A stretch of 64,000 nt of DNA from positions 1,612,001 to 1,676,000 of the forward strand of contig JAALGY010000032.1 in assembly GCA_032358165.1 (NCBI GenBank), given 5' to 3'. The translations under genes and the position numbers were made by a program. The notes under the pieces are model-generated. The model ran no database searches. It was not told the origin of the DNA and saw nothing but the letters and a program-made list of their open reading frames with translations. Source of the DNA: Diplosphaera chodatii (lineage: Eukaryota; Chlorophyta; Trebouxiophyceae; Prasiolales; Stichococcaceae). Shown piece by piece: positions 42,301 through 55,700 of this stretch. Position 1 is the stretch's first letter. Every line of letters starts with the position of its first letter.

Positions 42301-45300
42301 TTGCTTCAATGAATGCAGCATTCTGAGGCATGCTCAGTAGAGCTGAAGTGCAAGGCAAAAGTCCACTGCAGACTGCCTCCTGCGTTTGCATGCCCACCTG
42401 ACATTGAGTCGATGGCGCAATCAACGATGTCTGCCCCTGCCATGGCGCAGGCGAGCTGTGTGGCCACCCCCGTGCCAGCTGTGTCATGCGTGTGCACGTG
42501 GATCGGCACATCTGGGTGCTGTTTCCTGCAGTACATGTTTGCGGACAGTCACAGTCTGTTTGCATTGAACAACGCAGAGGGCAGGTGGCCATTGATCTCA
42601 TCAGTTTACTTGCCACAGTTGAGATAAGGGGTACACACAAACCTCAGAGCCTGGATCAGGGTCGTGGCAGCGCGTGGTCGCAACAGGCCAGCCTGTGATT
42701 CAGTGCACAAAACCATGTATAAGTTGGTCCGACAAGAGGTGCCATGCAGGCTTGTGCGGGAGATGCAACGGAGCCACAACATGCACATCGTCTCTCAAGG
42801 CTGACAGGCACTTGACCATGCAGCTCACCATATCTTTGATCGCTAACGTGTGCACGCCGTGGGAAACCAGCGCATCTGCCATCTCTAGGTAGTACTCCAG
42901 GTTGTACTGCGCAGAAGGGTTGGTGTGGCCAGCGTCAATCAGTAAGACCGTGTAAGACCGTGCATCAACCCGTGATGAGGCTGCTCGTATGCTGGTTCTA
43001 AAGGCGACGGCGTGCCAGGTTCCCAGACAGCAAGCGTCACCTTCTTTTTCCTGGGGTCCGAGATGTCGCCGGTGTAGCAGATGGTGCCCTCCGCCACGCC
43101 GCCAGCATCCATCACAGCATCGAGGCCAAACTTCAGGTTGTCCAGATAGTTCAGGCTGTCGAAAACACGGAAGATGTCCTGCAGCAGGAATAGTGGTGCA
43201 CGGATCTCAGCAGCTGGCATACATCCCATGCGACAGTTCCTGGAATGCTGTCAGATGTGATCTACAGCAGCGCAGCAATGCTTACCATGCCACCTTTGAC
43301 CTGTAGGAGAACATTGAAAAAAACCCCGTCAGTAATAACAATCTCCTGCGTTGATTCGTGTGACTACTGCGACACTCTCTTGATGCATGCAAGGCGCACC
43401 GACTCTTTCACAAAGGCTCGCACAACGTTGTCTGCGTATGTTGTGTACCCCACGGCATTTGCGCCACGCAACAGCATCTGCAATAGTTCCATTGAGATCA
43501 GCAGTGCGCAGTTGAAGCCACTGTGTACGGTGATGCTGGCCCATCGTACAGTACTGGCAGGAAAGCCTCAGGCAGCACCTGCAGCGGGATGTTGGGCACT
43601 GCCTCCCGGATCTGCTCCAGACGCCGCCAGGGGCACTCGTGCAGGAAGCGCAGGCTCACTGCACATCAATGCACGAATAAGCCATCACCAGAGTTTGCAG
43701 GAGGAAGCAAATGTCTACCACTCTTGTAAGAGGAGAATGCTAGCATTATATGTCATATGGTCAGGTATACTGCCATCAGCCTTACCATCAAATGTGGCCC
43801 CGCCCCAGCACTCGAGCGATGCTGCGCCTGCCAGGGCGTGTGCCGTGGCTGGAGCCGCCTTCAGGATGTCGTGAGTCTGCATGTCGACATGCTTGCTGCT
43901 TGCACAAGTGCTGTGGTGAAACAAGAGTCCTGCATGCTGCCATTGCAGAGCTGCTTCTGCAGCAACAGTCGGCATCACGTGGCTGAGATCAGACTGCACC
44001 CGCATGCGTGTGGCCAGCAGGCTCTGGTGTGCGTCCCGCCACGTGGTGTCAGTGATGAGCACGCCCTTGTGCTCCCTGATGGCCTGCAGAGGAGCATCAG
44101 GCAGCAGTCCCTCAGTAGATCACCAAACCTGCATAGGTGTGGCAGGCAGGTGTCGGACGACGCACAAAGCAGCCATTTGGGCGTTCTGAGGCAGGCAGAG
44201 CACCCATTCTGCATCGCACACAGCGCACACACACTTGAACCCACCTTGGCAAAGCCGGCTGGACCCTTCTCCTGCAGCACGTTCCGCCAGCCGGCGGGCG
44301 GCGCTCTGTCTGGCACTACCAGTGGCTCCGGCACAATGTGGCTCGGAGGCGGCCCCACCGCGCCTGCATGGTCCGGCCCATTCACCACCTGCAGCGAGGG
44401 AGAAACCATCCTTGACTGATCCCAGCGCTCTGTGCAGCATGTGAGCACAAACAGTAAAGCAACGGCACCAGGGTGCACACGTGTATGCAAATGGAACACC
44501 TGCGTGTACTCTCATATGCTCACCAGCTCGCCCAAGTATGTGAGCAGCTTGGAGGAGTCAGGGATGGCCGAGCCAGACAGATCGCTGATGAGCTGCGGGT
44601 TACGCTCGATGAAGGATGTGGTTGCGGTGCCCGACAGGAACTCTGGGTGTCGCAGCACGTTCTCGAGGAATCCGATGTCTGCAGGCGGTGGCACAATGCC
44701 GCTCTGTTTAAGTGGCTCGTAGTGTAAGACCTATGCCACGGCAAGCTGACAGCAGTTTGCCATGTGCGCACTTGTTTTCACGCCGCGGATGTGGAACTCA
44801 TCTGCAGCGCAGGGCATATGGCGTAAGCACTGCTGCGACAGTAAAATTTGTGGTGCACTGATGGACCACCTTCCTGCCTTTCGGGGAACACGTCGTTTGT
44901 CAACACCAAGTGCACAGCTGCGACAACCCACATAGAGCGCGCTGCATCTTCTGGACCGCCGAGATGTACGATTTGCCATGGCAAATGACCTGCGCTTTCA
45001 GCAGGGTGGGACATGAGCGGCCGAATACCACATCACTGCAGACGATGTGCTGCCAAACAGCCTCGTGGAATATTACAAACAGCTGTGTACTGCCGGGCAC
45101 CATGCTCTCATACCTTTGTCAGCAGGCTGTCGTAGTACCGCGACACGGTGTTGCCAGCGCCAAGTGCGCCGTCTAGCCTGATGCCGGGGCCGCCAGGCGA
45201 GCGGTACGCCTGTATGCGCCCTGTGTCCGGCTGCAGTATGCAGAGACAAGCTGCGTCAAACCACCATTTTGAACAGCATATACACAAGTCATTGCAAGAC

Positions 45301-48163
45301 GCCAGCCGCACGTTGCTTTACATGTCACGAGCGAGTGGTCCTGCCATCCTCCTTCGCAGTGGCAGGAGCGGCTGGCAGCTGTCACTTCTACATGCACACG
45401 TCGCTGGCAAGTGAGGTCAGGAGGTGCTCTGTAACGTGACTCTTACTCCCAGTCACAACTGAGGCTTCTTGCTTGCTGCACCTGGAAATTGGCAGCCGGG
45501 TCCTCGGCAGTGATGCGGCACTGCAGTGCGTAGCCCAGCGGCTGGCCCACGTCCTCCTGGGTGCCGATGCCCATGGACCCCAGCGTCGCGCCGCCCGCAA
45601 TCTTGATTTGGGACTGCACACACCCAGCAAGCCGTACGGTACGTTCTCTTTGAGACCGTTTTGTGCCAGTCATCTGCCACCTCACACTGCTCGCACGAAG
45701 CATCAGAGCACGGGTTGCACCTGCACGATGTCGATGCCCATGACCTCCTCAGTGACCGTGTGCTCCACCTGCACAGATGGTGCGTCCATAACAGTAAGAC
45801 CCCGAAACCCAGGCACCGTGTGAGTCGTATGAACAGTGTTTCCAGCATGATCCAAAGGGCTATGCACATACCTGGACCCGAGGGTTGACCTCCAGAAAGA
45901 AGTAGTCGCCTGATTTATCGACCATGAACTCCACAGTGCCGGCATTGACGTATCCCACGTGCTTTGCAATCTTGACTGCATCCGCATGGAGCGCAGCACG
46001 GATTTCGGGGTCCAGCCCATACGCAGGTGCAAGCTCGACCACCTGCGACAAGGCAAAACACTATACACAGCAGCAGACAGGTTGCGCTGCTGGGCTACGT
46101 TGCTGCACAGCGCTCGTTGCCGACTGGAGGAGTGCAATGCACTGCGACATCAGGCTGCTTCTACAACTTCGTGACGACACCTTCTGGTGGCGCCGCTGCA
46201 CGCTGCAGTCCCGCTCATGCAAGTGCACCACATTGCCGTGCGTGTCTGCCAGAATCTGGACCTGCGCTGGGCAGCAGGGGGCTGTGAGTGAGCTGCTAAA
46301 CAACGAACAGTGTGTTGCATGGATGCAATCCGACACACGTAACAACTGCATGCTAGGCACCCACCTCTACATGGCGAGGATCTTCCACAAACCGCTCAGC
46401 AAACATCGAGCCATCCCTGCGGGCAGCAACACATTGTGAGCCTTGACCACCATGCGGTCTCAGGAGTATGACAACAGAGTACATGAATGGACACTGGCAG
46501 GCTCACCCAAATGCGGCCAGTGCCTCATTGCTGGCCCGCTTGAACTGGGCATCCAGCTCGTCCACTGCATCATCCGCAATGCCAGCATGCATCAGTAGCT
46601 GTGCCACCAGAGTGACTTCTTGGAATCTTTGTATCTAAACTCATGCAATGCTCACACAGACGATGCCAGTTCGATGGCGTTGCAGCTATCATGCCGCACT
46701 GTCATGCACGACGCGCATGCCGCGGCCGCCGCCCCCCATGGCCGCCTTCAGGATGATCGGCAGGCCAGCCTCCTTTGCGAATGCCACCGCCTGCTCCGAT
46801 GTGGTCAGCGCCGCCTCTGTGCCAGGCACCACCGGCACGCCGCACTCCTTTGCCAGTGCCCGCGCCCTCGTCTTGTCCCCCAGCGCCTGTCGTGCATTTT
46901 GCGGATGTTGTGTGAAGGCCTGCTGCTGGCTACGACCCCACACATCGTTGTGGACACAAGGCAGTCTGGCACATCAAATCTGTCGACACCCAGAACCCGA
47001 CCCAAGACAGGATGGCAGTGTTGCTGTTGCAATTGCTGCTGCCATGGAACTGACCGCGATGGTTTCCGGGCGTGGGCCGATAAAGGTGATGCCCTCCTCG
47101 CCGCACCGGCGCGCAAAGGTGCTGTTCTCGCTGAGGAAGCCGTACCTAAGCCGAGAAGGATGGCTCTTACCGCTCACAATTGGCTCACAATTCGCAACAA
47201 GCATCCTTTACCAAGAACCGACGAAATCTATCATTTCGTCGGTAGCGGTACCCGGGGTGGATGCAGTCCACCTCCTGGTCCTTGGCCAATTCGATGATGC
47301 CCTGTGCGAGCAAGGCGCAGAAACCGGTTTTTTGCACGCTATTCCAGATGATGCAGGGTAATGGCCATGACTATCGACGAAAGACCATAGCATCAAAGTG
47401 ATACGCGTCAGATGGAGTTGTTGCACCTCAATGTCAAGATAGGCCTTGACGGGCTCGATGTCGGCGCCACCAACAGCATACCTGCATGCGGCATGAGACC
47501 GTGGTGCTATTCCCTATGGCCACCACATGCTTGCTGTGCATGAGCACTCGTGCAACTGCAACCTGTGTACTCACGACTCGTCAGCCTTGTAGCGATGCGG
47601 TTGAAGGCGGTCACTCTCGCTGTAGATAGCAACCGTTCTCAGCCCCAACTCTGTGCCAGCACGAAACACACGGACTGCGATTTCTCCTCTGTTTGCGGCT
47701 AGGATTTTCCTGAATGGCGTGGCGTCTCCCTCGTCAATCTGCATGGCACAACACTACTGTGCAGCAAGTCGCGGGCGGGACGGCTGGGATCTACAGTGCC
47801 GTGATCAAGTTCTTGTACTTGCCAATGTCACTCACCACAACACCATTGTCGAGTATTCTGATGTTTGACACCTGCACGAAACGGTGAGCAGTTGAGCTTT
47901 ATGGACGTGTTGCGGCATTTCGGCGCATGCCCTATATGTCAGGCGAACTGCAACTGCACTAAGATCGACACCTTGTCAAACTGCGAGTAGTTCCGCAGCG
48001 CATGCACACGGCATGACAGCGGCCTGCCTGGCCGCAGGATCGTCGGCCTGCGTGCACGCAGACCTGCTCGGCCCTGTGCATTGCATGCACATGATGTCGG
48101 CAACACTTCCCGAAGTGGTGTGGGGGCACGGCCTAGCCGCCCCACTGGCCGACACCCAATCAT
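39365..48163 (-). CDS. PYC: Pyruvate carboxylase, probably mitochondrial
   Basis: Biotin enzyme that makes oxaloacetate from pyruvate, bicarbonate and ATP, refilling the TCA cycle. The N-terminal exon (from ATG 48163) is Arg-rich and nearly free of acids ([20 protein letters not shown]), like a mitochondrial presequence, and joins in phase to [12 protein letters not shown]. Biotin carboxylase domain: [83 protein letters not shown] and [15 protein letters not shown]. Carboxyltransferase domain: [74 protein letters not shown] and [17 protein letters not shown]. Biotin carrier near the end: [20 protein letters not shown] with the biotinyl Lys in AMKM. The stop is at 39365. There are roughly 25 introns over 8.8 kb. 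Order and motifs are complete; no break seen. Start inferred from the presequence exon. Confidence 0.95.
47218..47242. repeat. 10-bp inverted repeat next to a splice donor in the PYC gene
   Basis: Arms 47218-47227 and 47233-47242 are perfect reverse complements around a 5-base loop. They sit about 12 bases inside the intron that splits [12 protein letters not shown], just beyond its donor on the minus strand. Confidence 0.85.
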
Positions 48164-48608
48164 GCCGCGGGTCAACGAGCAATGTTATCCTGCAGGCTCT
48201 GGGCAATGGCAGGCAACATGTCGGGCATGATGACAAATGAACATGTGCAGCACGTGACATGAACTCAGCTTGAATTCTCGGTCTGAGCCCTGGTCGGTAC
48301 CAAGCAGGCAACCTGCCACACTTGCTTCTGTCCACGCTCATTCAACCACACAGGTCGGCAGAGTGCATTTCGGGTCGAGCAGGATGCAGCTCATTGACCA
48401 GAATGTATGTAGCCTCTGCAGCAACTGCGTTGCAACGGCACACGGTGTTCTTGCAATCGTGATGACGACGAAGGTCCTGTCTCTGGACCCTTGACGCGAG
48501 CATACCTAACATACACGCTGTGAAACCTGAAAATACTGCCCATAGTTCGGCGTTCTGCACTATGTTCATGACAATAAGCAACTGAGTGATACCCAATGAT
48601 CATGCGCA
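48164..48608. promoter_or_regulatory. Gap with PYC promoter and ACX3-like 3' end
   Basis: About 445 bases between two minus-strand genes. It should carry the upstream region of pyruvate carboxylase and the 3' end of the acyl-CoA oxidase. No exon or named element is seen. Confidence 0.35.
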
Positions 48609-51600
48609 TCACTGCCATACGATGCCAGCGACCTCGCCGCGGTTGTCAACCTCGTTATAAACATCCCACTTGGCTGCAATGGGACCCAAAAAGCGCTGCG
48701 GGATGCCAAAGCTCTGGATCAACTGCTCAGATAGCGGCGCCAACTCCTTGACAAGGGCACGGATCACATCTGCAATCGGACAAGACGGGCCATCAGGCGT
48801 CGTGAAAGCATCACATCGGGCCCGAGCATGAATTATTTTACTGCTCGATTACTGGAGCTTGAAGACAGCATCAGCATCAGACAGGGTCAGTCGCGATTGC
48901 GCTGCAGGCGAGGCAGGGCGTGCCTGGAAGCGCCCGCGCCATTGACAGGGAGATGAGCTCCTGGGTGAGCAGCCAGGCGGCGTCGGCCTGCAGGCAGCGC
49001 AGGGCATACAGCAGCACCAGCTTGCGCAGCGGCACTGCGAGGCTGTCAGGCACGCCCTGCACCGCAGCAAGCGACGCGTCCACCACCTCCCGCTGCGCGT
49101 ACGCCAATGCTGTCGCCTGTTCCGTGCATAGATCAGGCAGTCAACTCATCAATCAATGCCAACCTCCAGGATCGCACCAAGGTGCCACAACACCTATGCG
49201 TCAATTGTGCCTCGAAGTCGGCATGCCAGAGTCAGCATGCCAGGGTATGATCGTTCAAGGCTGCTCTTCAGCGGATGCCCGCTAGGACCTGGGGAACAGT
49301 GAAGCACAGCCCTCACCTGCACGAGGTCGGACTCCTGCTTCATCCAGGTGTCAAACTGCTCATCCTTGCTGGGCTGCACGCCGGACCCCGCGACGGCGCT
49401 GCCCAGCAGCGCCAGCAGCCGCCCCTCCCGGGTCGCAAACAGCGCGCGCAGGTACTCGGGGCTGCGCAGCGCCGCCTCCGCCGCCTGCCATGGCCGCGGC
49501 GGCCGTGTGCCAGCCTGCAGCAAGGACTTGTACGCACCTGTTGACTGCAGGTTTGCCAATTGCCCATCTCAGCAGCAGCTGACAGTTTGCAGCACAGCAC
49601 ACAGGCTGACGACCTCGAGCACCACCAGGCATATGGTGACCATGCGTCAGAGCAGTGGCTGCAGAAGGCGGTGTTCGAAATGCATCATCACCTGCAAGCG
49701 CGCTTTGACGGCGGGCAGGTGTGTGGAGCTGAGCAGCTCCTTGGCGACCTTCTGCATGAGCACACGGTTGTCGCCCTCCGCCGTCATGCCCGCATGCGCA
49801 AAGCCGATGAGCTGCCCAAAGCGATTGCAGGACAGGTAGCCCTGCCCACCGCACCGCTCCCGGCATGTGGTGGCCGTTTCCTGAAAATCATTGGCAGCAG
49901 TGAAGCATGACAAACAGGGGTCTGTGTACATTGCACAGCCAGGCGTGTATTCACTGACACTGTTGCAACAGCTGTACACATCGCCTGCTTGTCCACTTCC
50001 AATCAAACCACAGCACACCTGCAAGTTCCAGGCGCACAGGGGCTTGATGGCGCACACTTTCATGATGACTTCTCTCATGGTGTCTGGGTTCGTCTCCTCC
50101 CCATCTAATTGCGCAAAGCCGCTGCGCACGAAGATGCAAGTCGGGTTGGCATATGCAGACTCACAAGCGGTGCAGGATTGTGAGAAGCAAGTAAGAGTGG
50201 CAAGCTGGCGGTACTGTGATACCTTTCAAGGTGTATGACATCGACACTCGGGCCCACCTGACAGGCGCCCATGCCTCCTTGACCGCTGACAGCCCCAGGT
50301 TGAGGCAGACTGTTTGCGCGATGAGTGGGATGAGCGCATTCTGCTGCAGCTGGTACTGTCCAATAGCTGTGTCGCTCTTGCCGCTGCAGGGTGTGAGGGG
50401 CTTGTTGGTGGCAGACTCTCAAGTGTCCAGCAGGCACACATACACACCATTGTAGGTCCTGTGAGGCCAGCGTGCTGTAAACCGTTTCCATACCTGGGCC
50501 CAACGCACAGCCGCGACTGCGCATAGCGGAGGGCTACTGCAAGTGCCACCTTGGCACCGCTGGTCATCATGCTGGCGATACAGATGCGACCGCTGAGGAG
50601 CTGGTCTGCTACCTGCGATGACTCGTAGGCGACTTCAGCAGAGCCCATGTGCTCATAGCCCAGTCGCTCTGAAGACGTGTTCACAGCCGGTGTTGTGAGC
50701 ACGGGGCAGCAGTGCCAGTGCGTGTACCTTGAGGAAGCGGTCCCGCGGCTTGCTGATGGAGGAGTGGAAGCTGCCATCGCGGTCCACCTGCGAGTACCTG
50801 TCCAGCAGTGCACCCCGCGGCACCCTCACACCTGCAGATGCAGCAAGGTTGGGTCAGTGCGAGGTGGCAGGGCACAACATGCCCATGGCATGTGCGGTAT
50901 TGCATGAGCACTCTGACTACACACAGCCGCGCACCGTCAAACCACAGCTTGCCGTTGTCGACCCCGTTGCAGCCCATCTTGTGGCCCATGTCCTCGATCC
51001 TGACATATGGCATGGGCCGCATGTTCTGCAGGGCAGCAGTGCCGTCCTATTTCAGGTTACCACCTCCAACATGGCACACCTTGCTGCAACTGATGTTCGC
51101 TGATGTTCGCCTTGTCCTCACCTCGTCACGGATGCGCACAAGGAAGCCATGCACGCCATGCCGCTGGCCCTTGATGATCAGCTGAGCAAACACGGCAGCA
51201 AACTTGGCGTCATCTGCCGAGTTTGTGATCCAGTACCTGCATGTACAACAAATTGATCAATTATCAGAACGGCCAGTGACTGCTCGCAACTGACGCTGTG
51301 AACGTGGGGTTTGACACAATTGTGTTCGGGGTGCAACGACTCCTCACTTCTGCGCCAACGTCGTGGGGGTGTCAATCACAAACTCATCCCGCTGAAGATC
51401 CAGCGTGGCTGTCGTCTGCATCTCCACCGCGTTGTTGCCTGCCAAAACGGAAAGAGGATCAAGGCCGAGCCGCTGAAGCTCGCCCACGACATCACCATTG
51501 ACATCAGACCAGGACGGGACAGCCTGCTCACCAAAGCCCAGCTCCGTGAGTGCAAAGCAGCCAGTCGGGTCCAGACGGTCAATGCCCGCCAGCATGGCGT

Positions 51601-52231
51601 CGTGGTGCGCCTTGGTACCCAGCTTGAGCACTGTGCCGCCGAACAAGTTGAAGTGCACCTGCGAAAGAGGAGGCAGTGAATGGAACACAGGCACATGGAC
51701 CACTCTGCGCATGTCTAGAGCAAACGCCGCAGTGGCAATGGGGGGGATTGCATCTCGTATGCACATCCACCGGGAACCACACCGTCATCTTGGTGGCCAT
51801 GCTGACGTCCGCAAAGGCGGCCATCTCGTGAGCTGCAAATATGTTCGCTGCATTGCCGCGGAAGTCTGTAATGGACACAAGTCCTGAGTGGCAGATGACC
51901 CGCAGCCGCTCAAGCGCCAAGTGCCGCTCCTCCGCCACCGAGATGTTGTACCTCCTGCGACACCCACATATGCAATCGTTCACGACTCGCTGCTATTGTG
52001 CTGACGGCATTGCAATGTGCTGGCGGCATCATCCCATGTAGCATGTCAGCGAACGCACGGTGTGAACAGGTCGCCGTCCATGAGGTCCTTCATCCTCTGG
52101 CGCGTCTCCCAGTTGTCATGTTCCAACAGTCTCTGGACAGCGGCAATGTCAAGCTGCTCCGAGCTGGCTGACGTAGGCTGCACCGCGAGTTGCCGGGCAA
52201 GCACCTCCAGGCGGGCTGCCGCGCCCTCCAT
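48609..52231 (-). CDS. Peroxisomal acyl-CoA oxidase, ACX3 type, with PTS2 signal
   Basis: First step of peroxisomal beta-oxidation: FAD-dependent desaturation of acyl-CoA with release of H2O2. Start ATG 52231: [15 protein letters not shown]. The segment RLEVLARQL fits the PTS2 rule R-L-x5-Q-L, and plant ACX3 also uses PTS2. Exons then give [117 protein letters not shown] and [20 protein letters not shown]. The second half has [19 protein letters not shown] (the family's REAxGGxG catalytic-Glu block), [37 protein letters not shown], and a last exon [20 protein letters not shown] to GEVAGIVWQ, stop 48609. The end is not an SKL-like PTS1. Substrate length preference (medium-chain) is inferred from the ACX3 match. 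Confidence 0.9.
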
Positions 52232-52710
52232 GTTATCTCTCTCTGTTTGCTCAGCAGTCCAGCTGTTGCACGTTCGTCTGCTGCTGCGGCTGCTGTGTTT
52301 GAGGTGCACCTTCAGTTCGTCAATGTCAACGGGGCGGCGCGCATCCAGTGGCAGTAAACGCTTGCGCACAGCAGGTTTGTCAACACTATTAGATGATAAG
52401 ACAGAGTAAGAAGAGAGAGAGAGAAAAAGAGAGAGAGAGAAGAGAGAGAGAAGAAAAGGGGGGTCCTCGTCAGCACTGGTGTTTGGGTGTAATGGGTGGC
52501 CAGTTGCATTCAGTTAGGGGTACACCACCCCCACATTCAGATGTGAAGCTGCTATACAGACCCGACTGCACACATGTTCATTGCATTCATGCGACATCAG
52601 ATCATCCCCTGCAGTTATCACAGCAGATGGTCACACGCAGGAACAGCAGCTGAGCAATAAGCGGTGCTCTGAGTGTTCCTTGACAAAGCTGCTCCCGCCG
52701 CCGCGACGGC
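52232..52710. promoter_or_regulatory. Shared upstream region of ACX3-like (-) and RPAP2-like (+) genes, with GA tract
   Basis: About 480 bases between divergent start codons. It contains a polypurine GA-rich tract at about 52403-52460, a kind of element often found in bidirectional promoters. No other named site is visible. Confidence 0.45.
52403..52460. repeat. GA-rich polypurine microsatellite
   Basis: Almost pure (GA)n with short A and G interruptions, ending in a G run at 52458-52464. It stands out against the mixed sequence around it and lies between two divergent genes. Confidence 0.9.
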
Positions 52711-55700
52711 ATGGGGGAGGACGCCCGCCAGCGGGCGGCGTTCAGAGCCCTCGAGCAGCTGCTTGAGCCTGAGCCTCGTGTGCTGCAGGATGTACTACGG
52801 ACGTGTCGGCCCCTCAGCGGCGTAGAGCTTGAGCAGGTGATGGCGCCGCTCCGCCAGTGCCATTGAGTGTAAAAGCCCGTGCTTGTTGTGTCTGTACATA
52901 AGCCTGAGGCAGCACATGTCTTACGTTGAAGAACCGATGTCAGGTTGTGGAGGAGCGGGCGCTGACGGGGTTCTGCGGCAACCCGATGTGCATGCAGCAG
53001 CTGGCACGCGCCGCCGGTGGCAACATGCGCCGCAAGCTGTATCAGTCCACCTATTGCAGGTAGCTGCATCAGGATACTGCATACATCATGACCAGCATGC
53101 GAGTGTCATCTGACATGTGATTGACACCAGGTGTTCAGCTCTTGTCACTGGTCTCATGCAGCACCGCTTGCGAAAGGGTAGTGGCAGAGCTGGTCCGCGG
53201 ACTGGGCACAGCCGAGGCGGCCCGTCGGCGTTTTGCGAACGACCACCCGCCCGCACAGAGTGCGCTGCGGGCCGGGTTCTTCGGGCCGCCGCCGCAGCCC
53301 CAGACGCCTCCGCGGGGGGAGGAGCCACAGCAGCCGCCCGGCAGCAGGGGGCGGCCCAGCAGCAGAGCATCCCCGCGCAGAAAGCCGCAGCAGGAGGAGG
53401 CAGGGGCGCGGGGCGTTGGAGGCGTCACCGTGATGTCAGCCACAGTTCAGGCAGGACAACTTGGCCTGCGTCGCAGGATGCGTGCAGGCTGTTGCGCTGG
53501 GGTTGCATGTCTTGTCAGGATACCAAGCACAGCGTCAGTCCTCTGCCTCCTGGCAAACTGATAACACGAGAAGCCTGTATCTACATCGTACACAGGAGCG
53601 GCAGCCACAGCCTGTCTCACCGCCAGCACCGATGCAGACTGCCACCATCGAGGAGGTCACAGCCCAGGACATGTTTGCCGCAGCAGACATGAGTGCAGCA
53701 CAGCCGGGTGTCAAGCCCCGCGGCAGCAGGAGGCCTCGCGTGACATTTGCAGAAGATGTGCAGGGGGGCTTCGAAGAGGTGACTGCTGGAGCATACGCAT
53801 CGCAGCGTGCTGTTGATTACGGACAGCATGTTGCGATTTTGTGCACTTCAGCAGGGACTAGACAGGAGGCTTGCGTCGGCAGACATGCGCCTTGACCATG
53901 CTGTGCAGAGTGTTTCAGCAGCAGCGGGTGGTCCAGCGCCCGCCATGCAGCAGCCAGTGCTGGTGCTGGACATGGATGCGGGCCCTGATGCTGAGCCTGG
54001 CACCCTTGGCTTTGGCCGACTGCAGGTATTGCCTGATCATCAAGTTAGAACCAGGACACAGCGGTGCACTGTGCAAAGTATCGAAGCACATCTGACTCCA
54101 TACAACAATCGCATGTCTGCAGCCTGGAAACCCCGACCTTGTGCTATGATTGCAGGTGAAGGAGGCTGCTGAGGTGCCAGGCGCTGTGCAAGCGCCACAG
54201 GTCAGCAGCCCTGAGCAGCCAATGAGCAGCCCGAGGGACCTGGCCATGCAGCAGGGCGACATTGACAGCGAAGCAGCGCCGCATGCCGCACCCAGCGATG
54301 GCGCTCGGCCCATCATCGGTGAGGTTGTAGACCGGCCGGTGGGCGGCATGACTGAACGGGCGGCAGGCGGCCTGGGTAATGGTGCCGCCAAGGAGGGGGC
54401 GCTCCCTGGCCATACGCGCAGGCCGTCACGCTTTGCAGCGAAACGGAGAGCCAGTGGCAGCGCTGCCGGAGGCGGTGATGACAGCGTGCCGGACGGTCAG
54501 TCAGCACTCGACATCGCAGGCGGCGTGGACTCCGCGGCGGCCGATGCAGCTGCGGAGCAGGCTGTTGCAGCAGCAGCGCAGCGGCTGCAGGCCAACATGG
54601 CGGACATCAATGCACGCCTGGAGGCAGACATCGCGGACCTCAGCAGCGCGAGCGGCGACGAGGATGACGACGATGAAGCGGCCAAGGGCTCGGACGCAGA
54701 GTCGGAGGACAGCGAGCAGAGCACCTTCGACAGCATCAACATGGCCAGCGCCCTGGACATGGGTGCGTGCTTGTGTCATCTCCTGGGCTGTTGAATACCA
54801 TACCTGCCATGGGAGCTGCAAAGTTTATCCTTTAATGGATGGCCGTGACATGCTGGGGTGATCCTGATCACGGAAATGTTGCAGCCTTGTCGAGGAGCTG
54901 AAACGACTCATCCCCAGTTAATGTACATGTGCAGAGGCTAGCGATGATGAGGCGGATCTGCCCGGCAGCATGCCGCGGCCCTTCTCCCGGCTGTCCAACT
55001 TCGGGCAGCTATACACAGCGCTGGACGGCTGGGTCACGCGTGCAGCGCTCGACTTCATCCAGGCATGATACTGCTCTGATATCGATCATGCCATAGGGGA
55101 ATGGCACAGCGGATGAAAAGTGGGGTGTTGTTGTGCACTGCAACCGCTGCCCGTAGCCTGCCATGCTGCCGCGGCAACTCGGAACGGAAGTCACTTCATG
55201 TCAGGGTGTTGGAGCAGGGGGAGGCACTGGAACGGCAGCCAATGGACATGGAGGCCACCCAGCGGTGCGCTGTCTTCACACGCCACGTGGCGGGGGCACT
55301 GCCGGCGGTGAGTCGGAATGCTGTGGAGAACTGGGAACCTCTGTACAGGGAAGCAGATGTCAGCAAAGTCTATCTAGTGAAAGGTCAGAGGGCATCGCGG
55401 TGCACATGCGGCTTTCACAACTTGACAGGTGGGCCGCGCGGTGCCTGGGTTGGGGCAGCTGCCTCGTGGCGTGCTGGAGGCACCACTGCGCGACCTGGCC
55501 ACCACCCTCGACTTCAGCCAGCCGGTCGCCAGCCTGCAGGCATCTGTGTGGGAAGTTGCGGCGCTGACATGCCTGAAGGCGCTGTCGCTGCAGCAGTCGC
55601 CGACGCTGCAGCTGGCGCTCGAGTCGCGCGAGGGTGTGACGGCGCTGTCCGCTGCGCTGGCGGCGCGCGGCCTGTCCGAGGAACACTTTTGCAGCCTGCT

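Noticed and set aside
51095..51120. Short tandem copy of a 10-base word
   Set aside because: Only two copies inside an intron of the oxidase gene; not worth a repeat call.
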